Origin: Pontibacter beigongshangensis
Lineage (GTDB): Bacteria; Bacteroidota; Bacteroidia; Cytophagales; Hymenobacteraceae
Direction: 5' to 3'
NCBI RefSeq assembly: GCF_014332515.1
Contig: NZ_VFSD01000004.1
Coordinates: 1 to 64,000 of the forward strand
DNA: 64,000 bases
Positions 1-9,701 of the stretch are shown piece by piece (the stretch's first letter is position 1; each line of letters opens with the position of its first letter). A model generated the notes under the pieces. The model was given only the letters and a program-made list of their open reading frames with translations. It was not told the origin of the DNA and searched no databases. Position numbers and translations under genes: made by a program.

Positions 1-2140
1 TAATCTTCAGATCCTCCTGCTCCATAAAGGGCTGGTGGCGCAGACGCTTGCCTGTTGCCTTAAAGATGGCGTTGGCTACGGCTCCTCCTGTAGGCGGCAA
101 GGCAGGCTCGCCTAAACCGGTAGGGTCAATGCCGTTGTTCACAAAGTGCACGTCTACTTCCGGCACCTCTTTCAGCCTGATCAGGTGGTAATTATGGAAG
201 TTGGTTTGCTGTGGTGCTCCGTTCACAAAACTCAGGTTCCCATACAGGGCATGTCCCAGACCATCTACCACGCCACCCCTCACCTGCTGATACGCCCCGC
301 TCAGGTTCACCACGATGCCACAATCGGCGGCAGCAAAAATCTTGCTGACAACCGGTTTCTTGTCTTTTAGCTGCACCTCCGCCACCTGTGCCACATACGA
401 CCGGTGCGAGAAGTACACGCTGAAGCCCTGCGATACCTTCTTTTTCTTTCCCCAGCCAGATTTCTCTACGGCCAGGTCTATCACGCCCTTCATGCGGTCG
501 ATGTCGTATTTAACGGCGCCTACAGGTGTTTTTTTGGCTCGCTCCAGCAACTCCAGCCGGAACTGCACCGGGTCTTTTCCGGCAGCCTGCGCAACTTCGT
601 CTAGAAAAGCCTGCTCGGCAAAAGCCAGAAAGTTGGTGATCGGGGCCCGCCAGGGCCCCGTGGTAATCGGCGTTTTGTGCTCGATGGACTCGATCAGCAG
701 GTTGTCTACGGCACCGGACGGGAAGTTGTCTTCGCGCGTGGGGTTCCCGGCGTTCATGCCTGCTCCACGCACCTTGTAGCCGATCATGTTTCCCTTTGCA
801 TCCAGAGCGGCTTCGAAGCGGTAGCGGACGGCTGGCCGGTAAATGCCTCCGGCCATGTCGTCTTCGCGGGTCCAGATTACTTTTACCGGGGCTTTGATCA
901 GGCTGGAAAGTTCGGCTGCTTCCAGCACATAATCTGCATTAAGCCTCCGACCAAAACCACCACCCAGGCGCGTAAGTTCCAGGCTAATTTTATCAGGGTC
1001 CATGCCCAGCAATTTGGCTACCTGCCCCCGGGCCATTTCTGGTGTCTGCGTAGGGCCTATCAGTTCCACTTTGTCAAGGCGCACATCTGCAAAGAAGTTC
1101 ATGGGCTCCATAGGGCTGTGCGGCAGGAACGGGCACTGAAACTCGCTTTTCACCACCTTGGCAGCCTTGCTGAATGCCGCCTCCACATCGCCATCTTTCC
1201 GGCGAACAGTGGCTTCCGGACTATCGAGCAGCTCCTTAAAAATGCGGTTGTGGTCTGCGGAGCTCTCCAGGGGGCGTTCTTCTTCGTACTCTATTTTCAG
1301 CAGTTTGCGGGCCTTCATGACCTGCCAGGTCGATTTGCCAACCACAGCTATTTTATCTTTAAAGCTCACCACATCCACAATGCCGGGCACCGCTTGGGCC
1401 GCTGCCGCATCTACAGATTTCAGTTTCAGGCCAAAGGCTTTTGGCCGCTGGATCATGGCATACAGCATCCCCTCGCGGTATACATCCATCCCATAAAGGG
1501 GCTTGCCGGTAATCATCTCGTGGTTATCGACGTTGCGGACGGCTTTACCTATCAGTTTAAAGTCTTTCTTGTCCTTCAGCTTCACCTCAGTTGGCACAGG
1601 CACCTGAGCGGCTTCGGTAGCCAGCTCGCCGTAGCTCAGCTTGCGGCCGGTTGGCTGGTGCAGCACCAGGCCCTTGTCGGTGCTGAGGCTGCTGGCGGGC
1701 ACTTTCCAGCGTTTGGCGGCAGCCTCTACCAGCATGTGCCTTGCCGTGGCGCCGGCTTTGCGCAGGCGCTCCCAGGAGTGCGGAACAGCGCCGCTGCCTC
1801 CGGTTACCTGCCGCTGAAACTTCTCTGAGTCGAGCGGTGCCTGCACTACTTTTACCTTGCTCCAGTCGGCATCCAGCTCCTCGGCCACAATCATCGGGAA
1901 GGAGGTTTTGATGTTCTGCCCCAGCTCCGGGTTAGGAGAGAAAATAGTGATGATGCCATCCGGGGAGAGCGAGAGGTAGCTGTTAAAATTAATGTTGCCA
2001 CTGGCCATGGTTGCGTCGCTCACCACTTCCAGCACAGCGGCAGCGGAGTTGGACCAGCTAAAGCCGAGCATAAGGCCACCACCTGCCGCTGCGGCCAGTT
2101 TCATGAAATTACGTCTGCTTGGTACGGGTACGTTTGGCAT
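1..2140 (-). CDS. Molybdopterin-binding large subunit of a periplasmic molybdenum hydroxylase (isoquinoline oxidoreductase beta / xanthine dehydrogenase family), 3' end cut
   Basis: Minus-strand frame starting ATG at 2140 and open to the window edge, 713 codons with no stop. It has a twin-arginine signal near residues 8-14 (SRRNFMK) followed by an Ala/Gly-rich hydrophobic stretch, so export by Tat is expected. The molybdopterin motif GGGFGRR lies near residue 395 and the GLGEPALPPTGG segment, carrying the expected catalytic Glu, near residue 678. Family members are about 720-750 aa, so only a few C-terminal residues are missing. It starts 2 bases after the stop of the 2Fe-2S subunit gene, and the two should form one enzyme that hydroxylates an aldehyde or N-heterocycle. 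The substrate cannot be told from sequence. Confidence 0.9.
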   Translation of the reverse strand, partial: MPNVPVPSRRNFMKLAAAAGGGLMLGFSWSNSAAAVLEVVSDATMASGNINFNSYLSLSPDGIITIFSPNPELGQNIKTSFPMIVAEELDADWSKVKVVQAPLDSEKFQRQVTGGSGAVPHSWERLRKAGATARHMLVEAAAKRWKVPASSLSTDKGLVLHQPTGRKLSYGELATEAAQVPVPTEVKLKDKKDFKLIGKAVRNVDNHEMITGKPLYGMDVYREGMLYAMIQRPKAFGLKLKSVDAAAAQAVPGIVDVVSFKDKIAVVGKSTWQVMKARKLLKIEYEEERPLESSADHNRIFKELLDSPEATVRRKDGDVEAAFSKAAKVVKSEFQCPFLPHSPMEPMNFFADVRLDKVELIGPTQTPEMARGQVAKLLGMDPDKISLELTRLGGGFGRRLNADYVLEAAELSSLIKAPVKVIWTREDDMAGGIYRPAVRYRFEAALDAKGNMIGYKVRGAGMNAGNPTREDNFPSGAVDNLLIESIEHKTPITTGPWRAPITNFLAFAEQAFLDEVAQAAGKDPVQFRLELLERAKKTPVGAVKYDIDRMKGVIDLAVEKSGWGKKKKVSQGFSVYFSHRSYVAQVAEVQLKDKKPVVSKIFAAADCGIVVNLSGAYQQVRGGVVDGLGHALYGNLSFVNGAPQQTNFHNYHLIRLKEVPEVDVHFVNNGIDPTGLGEPALPPTGGAVANAIFKATGKRLRHQPFMEQEDLKI

Positions 2141-2142
2141 GG

Positions 2143-2607
<465 letters not shown>

Positions 2608-2787
2608 GGTAGTTGCAGTAGACTTATGAGTTAAATTTAAGAAGCCAAAACCTGAATTCGATGCTCCGAAAACTGAATATCAATGAGATTAGCAAATTTA
2701 TTTTGCCTGAATATGGCTATCTTCCTACTAATTATAAAGTAAGTTAAGATTATTTTTGTTTAAGTGAAAATCGCTCCTGAATCAAGG

Positions 2788-3384
2788 TCAGGTGCTGGTG
2801 GAGGACCGGAGCAGCCCGGCATAATCCGCAGCCGTATCCACATCGATAGCCCCCTGCGGAAAAGGAACAGTGACGACATCGTGCATATGTGCGAGAAGCA
2901 ATTTGCGGGCTCCCTCCTCTCCGTTTAGCGCCAGCAGCTCCGGGAAATATTTTTTATCGAAGAGCGCCGGAGTACCGGCTATATTTCCGTAGGCACTGGC
3001 CACCATCCCAGCCCTGTTCTCCGCCTTCGCCTCCAGCAGCCTGTTCAGTAACGAGGAGCTGACATAAGGCTGATCGCATACCATCAGCAAACAGGCTGCC
3101 GCCGCTGGTGCTTCTGTCAGGAGCGCCAAAAGCCCACACCTGATGGAGGCTCCCATGCCTTGCGCCCACTCCGGATTAGTGACAACACTCAGGCCAGGAG
3201 CAGTGAGCTCTGGCTGCACGAGACTGGCGTTAGCCCCTAGCACCACCACCACCGGGCTGCAGGCAGAGGCAAGCGCCGCCTCTGCAGCACGCTGTATCAG
3301 GCGCTGCCCCTCAAACAAAAGGTTCTGTTTGGGCTCTCCCAGCCGTGTAGAGGCTCCCGCCGCCAATAGTACTAGTCCTGTCAT
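2788..3384 (-). CDS. MobA/MocA-like nucleotidyltransferase (molybdenum cofactor cytidylyl/guanylyltransferase family)
   Basis: 198 aa. The N-terminus carries the NTP-transferase signature LLAAGASTRLGEPKQNL (residues 6-22), and a mid-protein MVCDQPYV matches the metal-binding acidic segment of MobA/MocA. The family attaches CMP or GMP to molybdopterin; next to a xanthine-dehydrogenase-family enzyme, the CTP-using MocA (MCD cofactor) type is most likely. It lies between the XdhC-like gene and the enzyme genes on the same strand, so it probably serves that enzyme. Confidence 0.85.
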   Translation of the reverse strand: MTGLVLLAAGASTRLGEPKQNLLFEGQRLIQRAAEAALASACSPVVVVLGANASLVQPELTAPGLSVVTNPEWAQGMGASIRCGLLALLTEAPAAAACLLMVCDQPYVSSSLLNRLLEAKAENRAGMVASAYGNIAGTPALFDKKYFPELLALNGEEGARKLLLAHMHDVVTVPFPQGAIDVDTAADYAGLLRSSTST

Positions 3385-3624
3385 ATAACAAATTTACCCC
3401 CTCTGATCTGACGCAGATTTAGCCTGCGACTTACCTTACCGGAACTCAAAATGGCATCACCTTTAGAAAAACGACTTACATATCAGAAACAGGTATCACG
3501 ACATTCTATAATTGGTATAAAAGGTGACACAAATTAAGGTAAGCTGTGCCGCTCACTATATTCTTTATCAACTCTCCCTACCGCCTGATCAACAGTTTAA
3601 TCATTAAGCCTATCAATAACCAGC

Positions 3625-3664
3625 AATTATTTGAATGAAAATGGCCCTCCGGAGGCGCTGCTGC
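3625..3664 (+). repeat. Dispersed intergenic element, copy 1
   Basis: AATTATTTGAATGAAAATGG then CCCTCCGGAGGC and GCTGCTGC. 16 bases beyond the stop of the minus-strand XdhC gene. Strand plus means the AATTATT end comes first on the plus strand. Confidence 0.85.
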
Positions 3665-3680
3665 GGGCCGTTCCTTTAGA

Positions 3681-4880
3681 TCACGCGATCCGGATGCTGC
3701 AGTTCATGGGTATTTCCTGCTCCTTTCTTAGCAGGGTTTCGTTCTGCCCTTCAGGCACAGGCGCGTGTATCGCCCCGGTTCTTTCCCGCAACAAACCGCC
3801 TGCCCTTTGTGCCAGCACCGCCTTTATCTCCGACAGAATAGATAAGGCAATTTCTTCAGAGGTCTCTGCCCCTATATCGAGTCCTACCGGCCCGTAGAGC
3901 CCCCTTATGGCAGCTTCAGAAAGACCCAGCCCCTCCTCCTGCAGCTCGTTGACGAGCCGGTTCAATTTCTTTTTGGGGCCCAGCACCCCCACATACGGCA
4001 GGTGCTGCGGCAATAGCTGCCGCAACAGCGCCAGTTCGTAGTTGTAGTTATGCGTCATGAGCACCAGCACCGTCTGCGCATCCAGGGTCAGTTGGTCCGG
4101 CACCTGTTCCGGCTTTGCCACATGCACGGCGTGTGCCGCAGGAAACCGTGCGGCCGTGGCATAGTTGGATCGCCCGTCTATAACCGTAATTCTCCAGCCG
4201 AGCAGTGCTGCCATGGCCGTGACAGGTATAGCGTCGTTTCCGGCTCCCACCACTACCAGCGACACCTGCGGGCGGAGCACTTCTATAAAGCCAGTGAAGG
4301 AGCAGTCTGCCTGCGTGTATGTTTTGGTGCGGGAAGTCTGAGTCAGAAGCGCTTCCCGGGCATCGGCGAGAAGTTGCTCCTGCAGCGGCTGCTCGGCTAC
4401 TCGTCCAACCAGAAGTCCGTTTTCGGGCAGGTAAAGACAGGTACCTGGCTGATGCGCTGCTCTGTTTTGCCCCGAGAAAAGCGTAACCAGCACGGCCACC
4501 TGCCGTTTGCTCAGAAAGGTTCTCAAAATAGAAACTGGATTGGCAGGATCTTCCGGACGGATAGGCTCTATCAGGATCTTTATGATGCCATTGCAGCCTA
4601 GCCCCACTCCCAGCTTCGCATCGTCGTCATCGGTGGTGTCGTAGGTGATCAGCATCTTTTTTTGCTGCGCCATGGCCAGCCGGGCTTTCCGTAGCGCGTC
4701 TCCTTCCAGGCAGCCGCCACTAATGGCGCCCGTCAGTTGCCCGTCTTCCGTTACCAACATGCGGGCGCCGGGCCTTCGGTACGAAGATCCCTGCACCTGC
4801 ACAACCGTAGCCAGGGCCGTCTGCTTGTTTTCGCTGCTGGCCACCTCAAATGCCCGGACAATATCCTGCATCTCCTTCAT
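3681..4880 (-). CDS. XdhC/CoxI family molybdoenzyme maturation protein
   Basis: 399 aa. The N-terminal XdhC_CoxI domain (about residues 10-75) has GSSYRRPGARMLVTEDG and GAISGGCLE. The C-terminal XdhC_C Rossmann-like domain (about 205-350) starts LVVVGAGNDAIPVTAMA. XdhC proteins bind the molybdenum cofactor, promote its sulfuration and insert it into xanthine-dehydrogenase-type enzymes. It is the first gene of the minus-strand molybdenum cluster, about 300 bp upstream of the mocA-like gene. The gap holds one dispersed element. Confidence 0.88.
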   Translation of the reverse strand: MKEMQDIVRAFEVASSENKQTALATVVQVQGSSYRRPGARMLVTEDGQLTGAISGGCLEGDALRKARLAMAQQKKMLITYDTTDDDDAKLGVGLGCNGIIKILIEPIRPEDPANPVSILRTFLSKRQVAVLVTLFSGQNRAAHQPGTCLYLPENGLLVGRVAEQPLQEQLLADAREALLTQTSRTKTYTQADCSFTGFIEVLRPQVSLVVVGAGNDAIPVTAMAALLGWRITVIDGRSNYATAARFPAAHAVHVAKPEQVPDQLTLDAQTVLVLMTHNYNYELALLRQLLPQHLPYVGVLGPKKKLNRLVNELQEEGLGLSEAAIRGLYGPVGLDIGAETSEEIALSILSEIKAVLAQRAGGLLRERTGAIHAPVPEGQNETLLRKEQEIPMNCSIRIA

Positions 4881-5292
4881 TTCTTTTCTGTATTAGAATC
4901 CTCTTCTGAATCATGTGCGCCCTCCTGATAGCCGGCACTTGTATCTGGCTGCTCTTACAACCTTTAAGTTAAGTTTTTTTGCAGAAAAAAGTGCAGAAGG
5001 AAACAAATATAGCCATCACTTAACAGATCAGAAATGGTCGCGCTTCGGGAAACGGGACTTTTTTATCTATCTGTTGAAATTGAAGTGGCCAAACCCTTAA
5101 TACCGGGCTTTGTGTCGCTGGCGGTAATACCAAAGAAAAAAGTCCTGTGAAAATCAGGCTGAAAAACCTGGAAAAGAGACGAAAGTCATTTTTTTGTATG
5201 CGCCAGGTCATCGGAGATTGCTATCTCAGATTGTAACTTACTTCCAGTGTATTAATAAATAAAGGAAATTTTTAACTCAAACTTATACAGCC
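4881..5292. other. Divergent intergenic region, no gene seen
   Basis: 412 bases between the divergent XdhC gene and the membrane protein gene. Short ORFs here have no family features. No clear promoter, terminator or dispersed element was recognised. Confidence 0.5.
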
Positions 5293-6216
5293 ATGAAACA
5301 GAAATTTACCATCAGCATACTGGTTCTGCTTATTGCCGGGGTAGCGATAATAGCCACGCTCGCAGGTATTACTTCTAGTGGTGGCACTGGACCGTTCTGG
5401 CACGACACCGTGCGTGGCGAAACTATCGTAATTTACGGGCAGGGCATTTACCAGCACATGTCTGCTGAGGTGGCGCCACAAGGCATTGCCCATGATTATG
5501 TAACCCTGTTTCTGGGAGTACCCTTGTTGCTGGTGTCGTTGTTCTTTGCCCGTGGCGGCTCCCTGGTGAGCAGGTTTATCCTGGCAGGCACCTTGCTGTA
5601 CTTTTTGCTTACCTACCTGTTCTACCTGGTCATGTGCACCTACAACATCATGTTCCTGCCTTACGTGGTGGTGCTCTCTGCTTCGTTCTTTGCCCTGTCG
5701 CTTACATTGCTTTCATTCAATAAAAAACGGCTCCCGGCTAGTTTTCATCCTAATACACCGGTAAAATCAGCCGGCGCTTTTCTGGTGCTGACGGCTTTTG
5801 CCATTGCCCTGCTCTGGCTGAGCGTGGTGGTTACGCCGCTTCTCAATGGCACCATCATTCCGTCTCAGGTAGAGCATTATACCACCTTGGTGGTGCAGGG
5901 GCTGGACCTGAGCCTTTTTCTTCCGCTGGGCACGGTAGTGGGCGTTCTGCTTATCCGGCAAAAGAAGATGGGTTATTTGCTGGCGCCCGTGTACTTTGTT
6001 TTCCTGTCGGTGCTGATGACGGCGCTTACAGCTAAAGTTTATGCCATGTACATGCTTGGCCACAGTGTGGTGCCGGTCGTATACATTATCCCTGCCATCA
6101 ACCTGCTTACCCTGTGCTTTACCGTGCTTCTGCTGAGCAAGGTTGGGGCGCAGCAACAGGCTATAAAAAGCCCGCAGACACGCTTCTCCGGAAGGGCGCA
6201 TGCCCTGAGTGCCTGA
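5293..6216 (+). CDS. Polytopic membrane protein of unknown function
   Basis: 307 aa with about eight hydrophobic segments (roughly residues 5-25, 68-86, 93-115, 120-145, 160-185, 200-222, 228-250, 262-285), so an inner-membrane protein. The loop after the first helix (about 26-65) is polar and probably periplasmic. No catalytic motif or known family was recognised. It stands alone: a divergent gene lies upstream, and a very strong hairpin terminator follows at 6285-6339. ATG at 5293 is the natural start because the first helix begins directly after it. Confidence 0.75.
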   Translation: MKQKFTISILVLLIAGVAIIATLAGITSSGGTGPFWHDTVRGETIVIYGQGIYQHMSAEVAPQGIAHDYVTLFLGVPLLLVSLFFARGGSLVSRFILAGTLLYFLLTYLFYLVMCTYNIMFLPYVVVLSASFFALSLTLLSFNKKRLPASFHPNTPVKSAGAFLVLTAFAIALLWLSVVVTPLLNGTIIPSQVEHYTTLVVQGLDLSLFLPLGTVVGVLLIRQKKMGYLLAPVYFVFLSVLMTALTAKVYAMYMLGHSVVPVVYIIPAINLLTLCFTVLLLSKVGAQQQAIKSPQTRFSGRAHALSA

Positions 6217-6225
6217 CAGAAAAAA

Positions 6226-6249
6226 GCGTTGCCCGCCTTTGGGCAACGC
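6226..6249 (-). terminator. Hairpin GCGTTGCCC / GGGCAACGC
   Basis: Perfect 9-bp stem with a 6-base loop just after the membrane protein gene. The T-run follows it only on the minus strand (A-run 6220-6225 on plus), so for plus-strand transcripts it is a 3' stem rather than a classic terminator. Confidence 0.45.
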
Positions 6250-6284
6250 CACCTCCTTACCTGCTATTAACAATTTAGCGGACT

Positions 6285-6339
6285 AAAGCTTTGCCTTCTC
6301 CCTGGTTGCAAATAAACCAGGGAGAAGGCAAAGCTTTTT
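6285..6339 (+). terminator. Strong rho-independent terminator
   Basis: Perfect 23-bp inverted repeat (6285-6307 with 6315-6337), 7-base loop, ending in TTTTT. It follows the membrane protein gene. Confidence 0.85.
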
Positions 6340-6370
6340 CCGTTAATCAAAGCGCCACATGCCGGGGCGA

Positions 6371-6414
6371 GCAGCAGCAGAAACCTTCGAAGGGGCATTT
6401 TTTATTGGAATAAT
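6371..6414 (-). repeat. Dispersed intergenic element, copy 2
   Basis: GCAGCAGCAG, then CCTTCGAAGG (palindrome kept though the centre differs), then a T-rich stretch and ATTGGAATAATT. Downstream of the plus-strand membrane protein gene. Confidence 0.75.
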
Positions 6415-6526
6415 TTATGACTGCCGATCCTGCCATTCCTCCCCTGCCTTCTGCCCCACCTGTTAAGTTGTCTGGCTTCCCTTTCTGCGGCAATTGAGTT
6501 ATCCGATTAGGCGGGCGGCCTATAAT

Positions 6527-6557
6527 TTTGGCTTATCGGGAATTTTCGATATCTTTG
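6527..6557 (+). promoter_or_regulatory. Bacteroidota-type promoter of the ArsR gene
   Basis: TTTG (6527-6530), 19-base spacer, TATCTTTG (6550-6557), matching TTTG-N19-TAnnTTTG. The ATG of the next gene is only 4 bases beyond the -7 box, so the mRNA should be leaderless or nearly so. Confidence 0.8.
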
Positions 6558-6561
6558 CCAA

Positions 6562-6867
6562 ATGAATAAGGTTGAGATTTTTAAGGCGCTCTCAAATAAG
6601 ACCAGGCTCCAGATCCTGAACATGCTCAGAGAGCCGGACCGATACTTCCCGCCGCAGCAGGCTGGCGATAGCGCATTTGGTCTTGGCGTTTGCGTAGGGC
6701 ATATTCAGCAAAAGCTCGGGCTTTCACAATCCACCGTGTCGGAGTACCTGGCTACACTACAGCGGGCAGGCCTGATTACCGCCACCCGCTCCGGCCAATG
6801 GACGTACTATAAACGAGATGAGGCAGCCATACAGCGCCTAGGCGAAACAATCAGGCAGGAACTGTAA
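6562..6867 (+). CDS. ArsR/SmtB family winged-helix regulator
   Basis: 101 aa. FKALSNKTRLQILNML (residues 6-21) and the recognition region LGLSQSTVSEYLATLQRAGL are typical of ArsR. The metal-sensing segment seen in arsenic sensors (CVC) is here GVCVGHI with a single Cys, so classic As/Cd sensing is doubtful. The gene lies 134 bp upstream of a luciferase-like monooxygenase on the same strand and may regulate it. A perfect 8-bp palindrome GCACGTGC at 6943-6950 between them is a possible operator. Confidence 0.9.
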   Translation: MNKVEIFKALSNKTRLQILNMLREPDRYFPPQQAGDSAFGLGVCVGHIQQKLGLSQSTVSEYLATLQRAGLITATRSGQWTYYKRDEAAIQRLGETIRQEL

Positions 6868-7001
6868 AAACAGCCCTACATACCGGAAAGCAGCCTTTCT
6901 CTTTTTAATCGGGATTTGGCGAAATTCCGAACCATATAGCAGGCACGTGCTGCCCGAATTTTTCTCACCCACAAAACCAGTTAAAACCTAATCCTAAACC
7001 C

Positions 7002-8021
7002 ATGAGTGATATAAAGCAGAAGCAGTTAAAGGACGTAAGACTGTCGGTATTGGACCTGGTACCGATTTTAGAAGGCCAAACAGCAGCAGACTCTTTTAAA
7101 AGCAGCCTGGATCTGGCGCAACAGGTGGAGCGCTGGGGATACACCCGCTACTGGCTGGCTGAGCACCATAACATGGCCGGCATCGCCAGCTCCGCCACTT
7201 CCCTACTGATCGGGCATATAGCCGGCGGCACCTCTACGATTAGGGTAGGCTCCGGGGGGATCATGCTCCCCAACCATGCCCCGCTGGTGGTGGCGGAGCA
7301 GTTTGGCACCCTAGAAACGCTCTTCCCGGGCCGCATAGACCTGGGCCTGGGCCGCGCACCTGGCACAGACCAGTTCACGGCCATGGCCCTGCGCCGCGAC
7401 CTGACCGGTAACGTGGAGGATTTCCCGCGCCACGTGGAGGAACTGCAAAACTATCTTGGGCCAGCCAACCCCGCCGCCCGTGTGCGTGCCGTTCCCGGAG
7501 AGGGTACGCAGGTGCCAATCTGGATATTAGGTTCCAGCACCTTCGGAGCGCAACTGGCCGGTATCCTGGGCCTCCCCTACGCCTTTGCCAGCCATTTTGC
7601 GCCAGCGGCTCTTCACCACGCCTTAAAAGTGTACCGCGACAGTTTCAGGCCTTCCGACTCCCTGCAGGAGCCTTATGCCATGGCCTGTGTAAACGTAACC
7701 GCTGCCGATACCGACGACGAAGCCAAACATCTGGCGACCTCCCTCTATCAGTCTTTCCTGAACGTGATCCGGGGAACTGCCAAACCCATGCAGGCACCCG
7801 TCAGCAGCATGGAAGGTCTCTGGGATGCTTCGGAGCAATATGCCGTGCACCAGATGCTGCGCTATACGTTTATTGGAGGACCTGAAACCGTAAAAAACCA
7901 GTTGCAGGCTTTTCTGGAGGAGACCCAGGTAGATGAGATCATGATCGCTTCTCATATCTACGACCATGCTGCCAGGCTGAAATCTTACGAGATCGTGAGT
8001 ACGCTTGCCACTGGCAAATAG
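7002..8021 (+). CDS. LLM-class flavin-dependent oxidoreductase (luciferase-like monooxygenase, MsnO8-type)
   Basis: 339 aa covering one bacterial luciferase-like TIM barrel. Recognised segments are [15 protein letters not shown] near the start, [10 protein letters not shown] (about 45-54), [20 protein letters not shown] (about 83-102) and [13 protein letters not shown] (about 111-123). These enzymes use reduced FMN from a separate reductase to oxidise organic substrates; the substrate is unknown. The neighbouring ArsR gene suggests inducible expression. Confidence 0.92.
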   Translation: MSDIKQKQLKDVRLSVLDLVPILEGQTAADSFKSSLDLAQQVERWGYTRYWLAEHHNMAGIASSATSLLIGHIAGGTSTIRVGSGGIMLPNHAPLVVAEQFGTLETLFPGRIDLGLGRAPGTDQFTAMALRRDLTGNVEDFPRHVEELQNYLGPANPAARVRAVPGEGTQVPIWILGSSTFGAQLAGILGLPYAFASHFAPAALHHALKVYRDSFRPSDSLQEPYAMACVNVTAADTDDEAKHLATSLYQSFLNVIRGTAKPMQAPVSSMEGLWDASEQYAVHQMLRYTFIGGPETVKNQLQAFLEETQVDEIMIASHIYDHAARLKSYEIVSTLATGK

Positions 8022-8100
8022 GCCATCTCTTTACAAGGAGGTTTAATCTTAGCTTTATCCCTTCCTCTGAAGCTTCCGGCCTTAGGGGAAGGGCAATTTT

Positions 8101-8628
8101 TTACTGCTCCTCCCTCGAGGCTGGAACAAGCATTTCGTCGGGGACGATAGATATTATTTTTTGAAGAGCCAAAGTGTTGGGCATCGTAATGTTCCTACCG
8201 TCTTTGGTCTGGATGTGCATAAAGAAAACAGAAATATCCTGCAGCCTTCCCTCCACTTCAAAGTCTTTTTCGAAGATCCTGATATTGTCGCCAATCCGGA
8301 GCGGATGGCTGAAGAAAAGGACAAGCCCCGACGTAACATTGGAGAGAATGGACCATTGCGCAAAAAAAGCCACCCCCAGCACTGTAATGGTAGAGGTAAT
8401 AAAGAGGAGCAGCTCTTTCTGATCCAGCCCCCAGATTGCGGCCAGCGTGATAGTTCCGAAGAACAGCAGAATGATATTGATGATCCGGAAGGTAATATTG
8501 ATCCGCCGCAGGGCAAAATCGAACCGTGTGCTGATTTTGTTGATGCTTTTACTCAGGAGCAGCTTTATGAGCAGCAACACAGCAATAACGACGACGGTCT
8601 GAAGGATTTTAACTTTATAGGGTTCCAT
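8101..8628 (-). CDS. Small MscS-family mechanosensitive channel
   Basis: 175 aa. Three hydrophobic segments (about residues 8-25, 45-66, 74-108) are followed by the MscS beta domain (GDNIRIFEKDFEVEGRL, then TKDGRNITMPN). The pore helix is the Gly/Ala/Ser-containing stretch around FFAQWSILSNVTSGLVLFF. It is much shorter than E. coli MscS (286 aa) and lacks most of the C-terminal cage, which is common in small bacterial homologues. The last bases converge with the monooxygenase gene, 79 bp away. Confidence 0.88.
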   Translation of the reverse strand: MEPYKVKILQTVVVIAVLLLIKLLLSKSINKISTRFDFALRRINITFRIINIILLFFGTITLAAIWGLDQKELLLFITSTITVLGVAFFAQWSILSNVTSGLVLFFSHPLRIGDNIRIFEKDFEVEGRLQDISVFFMHIQTKDGRNITMPNTLALQKIISIVPDEMLVPASREEQ

Positions 8629-8817
8629 ATCTTATTTTTTGGTAGAGCCACAGGGGCTTTATTCAGGTGTGGCGGCAGCTGGTATGGCCTTTAACTGGCC
8701 GGCAAAGGTAGGGGTTACTTCTGTGCCGGTCAAGGGCTACAAAGGCTGGCGGGGCGCCAGGCAGCACAAAAACCATCCGCCCCGGAATCAGTAAAAGACT
8801 AAAAGGAGCAACCGCTT

Positions 8818-9114
8818 ATGAAAAACGAACATCTGGAAAACTGGGACGAGGCGAGGTACAAAGAGCTGAACACCTACTTCCGCATCAGAATTGAGCTTCT
8901 GCTCCGGTCAGATCCGCAGCTGCAACAAAATGGCAACCTGCAACTCAGCGACCTGGTGGCCTATTTCGATGAAGACGACCGGCAAAGATGGGACGAGTTT
9001 CTGGTGCTCGACAAGCAGAAGCTGGAGGCAGACATGTGGAATTATCTGCATGGGGAAGGCCCCCGTTTCCGGCCAGGATTCGGCTTCTCAAGCCCCGAAG
9101 ATGCGACCTGGTAA
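8818..9114 (+). CDS. Hypothetical protein, 98 aa
   Basis: Soluble, charged and rich in Asp, Glu and Trp; no signal peptide, membrane segment or known motif. The ATG at 8818 follows a purine-rich AAAAGGAG stretch. Codon use fits its neighbours and no overlapping ORF is more convincing, so I regard it as a real small gene of unknown function. Confidence 0.6.
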   Translation: MKNEHLENWDEARYKELNTYFRIRIELLLRSDPQLQQNGNLQLSDLVAYFDEDDRQRWDEFLVLDKQKLEADMWNYLHGEGPRFRPGFGFSSPEDATW

Positions 9115-9146
9115 GCAAGCCTATTTCATGCAGCTGCGCTGAGGCA

Positions 9147-9184
9147 AATTATTCTAATCACAAAGCCCCTCCGGAGCCTGCTGC
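9147..9184 (+). repeat. Dispersed intergenic element, copy 3
   Basis: AATTATTCTAATCACAAAG, CCCCTCCGGAGC, CTGCTGC. Lies 3' of the 98-aa gene, in the orientation opposite to most copies. Confidence 0.8.
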
Positions 9185-9520
9185 ACTTTATAGAGGGTAG
9201 ACGCTAAATGTTAGGTATTTTGTCTGCATCTTTATACTGTGGCCCTACCCGAAGGATTTACAGGATTAAGGGGTACGCAGAATTCTATCAAAGCTTTTCT
9301 TTCCTGCTTCGCGCCCACCAGATTCTTCCAAAATAACAATAAAGGCTGAGGTCGTTTTCAAATCAGCCACCTAACCATGTACCCATTTAACAATTAAACT
9401 ATTTAACAATCAACAATAAACATCCGGCAACCACTGCTGCCTGCCACAGCAGGCACGAAATAAAATCAGGAATTTTGAACCAAATTCACCCTAATAAGGT
9501 GTTTAAATAATTAAAGGTGG

Positions 9521-9528
9521 TAATTTTG
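9521..9528 (+). promoter_or_regulatory. Candidate -7 box (TAATTTTG) upstream of prfC
   Basis: Matches TAnnTTTG, but no clear -33 TTG is at the right distance. A 14-codon ORF (9536-9580) begins 7 bases after it; that ORF may be a chance occurrence or a leader. The rest of the 587-base gap before prfC holds only dispersed element copy 3. Confidence 0.35.
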
Positions 9529-9701
9529 CCCCATCATGAATAATTTCTCCCAAACCAACTGTTTCCCATCTTCAGCATGATGAGCCACTACTGATGTGCC
9601 TGTATTGCCTTAGCACATGGCCTTTGCAATAACCAGATTTTAAAATATATAAAATATTGGTTGCGCAGTTTATCAAGTCTGCACAATCCAGCTCCTACTA
9701 T

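Noticed and set aside
677..1828. 383-aa plus-strand open frame
   Set aside because: Lies opposite the molybdenum hydroxylase large subunit and has no family features; a shadow of that gene.
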